A stretch of DNA of 64,000 nt, taken from Phycisphaerales bacterium (GTDB taxonomy: Bacteria; Planctomycetota; Phycisphaerae; UBA1845; Fen-1342). Under the pieces are notes generated by a model that did not search any database, had not been told where the DNA came from, and saw only the letters and a list, made by a program, of their open reading frames with translations. Position numbers and translations under genes: made by a program. Position 1 is the stretch's first letter; every line of letters starts with the position of its first letter. The stretch is from contig JADJXS010000001.1 in assembly GCA_016710275.1 (NCBI GenBank), positions 1,240,001 through 1,304,000 on the forward strand, in the 5' to 3' direction. Shown here one piece after another: positions 63,433 through 64,000 of the stretch.

Positions 63433-63627
63433 ATGAAAACCCGATTTCTCCGCCCCTGGCTGATGCGTTCGGCGTTGCTGCTGAGCGGCACGTCGCTTTT
63501 CCTCAACGGCTGCGACCCGGGCATCCGCTCGACCGTCGAAAACGGCCTCATCACCACCACGCAGGCGGGGCTGAGTTCCGTCTTCCAGGCAATGCTGCAG
63601 TTGTGGCAGGAGGCCAACGACGCCTGA
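63433..63627 (+). CDS. Small lipoprotein
   Basis: Sixty-four residues with a signal peptide and lipobox LNGC (Cys27), leaving a mature peptide of only 38 residues (CDPGIRSTVENGLITTTQAG and a helical tail). Good ribosome site AGGAG upstream. Tiny anchored helical lipoproteins of this kind recur beside planctomycete surface genes. Function unknown. Confidence 0.7.
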   Translation: MKTRFLRPWLMRSALLLSGTSLFLNGCDPGIRSTVENGLITTTQAGLSSVFQAMLQLWQEANDA

Positions 63628-63661
63628 CGCAGCGCCTCTGGTCGCACCTCATCCGGCTCAC

Positions 63662-64000
63662 ATGCCGCCGTCGGCCACGCGTTCCGCGAAGTGGCTGACG
63701 CCGCGAGTGTATGTCGCCGGATTGCTCCTGTTGCTCCTGATTGGCGGCACCTGGCGTTTGGCGCTCGCCGCCGCCATGCCGATCCCCAGCCGCGACGGCG
63801 TCACCTTCCTCCGGCATGCCGAGGCAATCGCGCTGGACGCCGGCGCTGCGCTGCGTGATCGGGAGCTGGTGCAGCACCCGCTCTTTCCGCTGCTGATCGC
63901 CGGTTTGGGGGTCAGTCTGCCCGCGGTGCCTCCTGCACCGGACAACCCGGAGCACTTGCTGCGCACCGGGCAGGTCGTATCCCTGCTTTCGGGAGCGGCC
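63662..64000 (+). CDS. GT-C glycosyltransferase-like membrane protein (truncated by window end)
   Basis: From the ATG at 63662 the frame stays open to the end: an N-terminal helix (VYVAGLLLLLLIGGTWRLAL), then a loop with IPSRDGVTFLRHAEAIA that resembles the acidic first loop of ArnT/PMT-type enzymes, then the next helix begins (HPLFPLLIAGLGVSLPA). The 3' part lies outside the window. It starts about 35 bases after the small lipoprotein gene. Confidence 0.65.
   Translation, partial: MPPSATRSAKWLTPRVYVAGLLLLLLIGGTWRLALAAAMPIPSRDGVTFLRHAEAIALDAGAALRDRELVQHPLFPLLIAGLGVSLPAVPPAPDNPEHLLRTGQVVSLLSGAA

Overview
The window is GC-rich, densely coded chromosomal DNA from a Gram-negative bacterium, most likely a planctomycete close to the Phycisphaerae. 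Supporting signs are three copies of a dockerin-like NFDIDPFV calcium-loop motif, many large secreted proteins (Kelch, thrombospondin-3, beta-helix, BACON and GEVED types), Asn/Gly-rich linkers next to lipobox cysteines, zinc ribbons of the CLRCGYSLRG...CPECG type, a GyrA with HPHGDGVIYP in the quinolone pocket, and a KDO-activating enzyme (KdsB) that implies an outer membrane with LPS-like sugar. No rRNA, tRNA or CRISPR array was found.

Layout. 1-6.4 kb: the end of a SpoIIE-type phosphatase, a secreted BACON/TIM-barrel-like lipoprotein, and gyrA. 6.4-7.9 kb: an HNH-endonuclease-like gene of lower GC, bracketed by two copies of a 178-bp inverted-repeat element and a duplicated scrap of gyrA. 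7.9-14 kb: trpC, CPBP and M48 membrane proteases, a receiver-like protein divergent from a LOG-family protein, and a zinc-ribbon membrane protein. 14-23.6 kb: cell-surface genes, namely an Ala/Ser-rich GEVED protein, a HEAT-repeat exported protein with a receiver-like domain, a MacB-type permease, a frameshifted membrane gene with an orphan dockerin fragment, and a collagen-like lipoprotein. 23.7-30.7 kb: hflX, a LpoB/YcfL-like lipoprotein, hutI, two tandem lipoproteins and lysS. 30.8-39.4 kb: two giant secreted proteins. 39.6-43 kb: a STAND (NB-ARC) ATPase with a near-identical TPR array. 43-51 kb: typA, a half-length uvrA, kdsB, a dockerin-esterase and pyrG. 51-64 kb: membrane glycosyltransferases, a methyltransferase, an RRM protein, hydrolases, nadC, a phosphoesterase, a 119-bp tandem array, a Nudix enzyme, a site-2 protease, a YceI protein and a truncated glycosyltransferase at the edge.

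Housekeeping genes (gyrA, trpC, hflX, lysS, typA, kdsB, pyrG, nadC) are scattered singly among exported proteins; few real operons are visible. The clearest co-transcribed sets are the HEAT protein with its downstream exported partner (behind a consensus sigma70 promoter), the two lipoproteins overlapping by ATGA, and the 51.3-53.6 kb pair. Hairpin repeats of several families sit in intergenic spaces, often where genes converge.

The least explained parts are the HNH gene between paired elements, the STAND-TPR protein, the UvrA that stops after its first ABC module, the Ala/Ser-rich surface protein, and the repeat arrays at 45.1 and 59.1-59.8 kb. All assignments come from reading the sequence; no database search was run.
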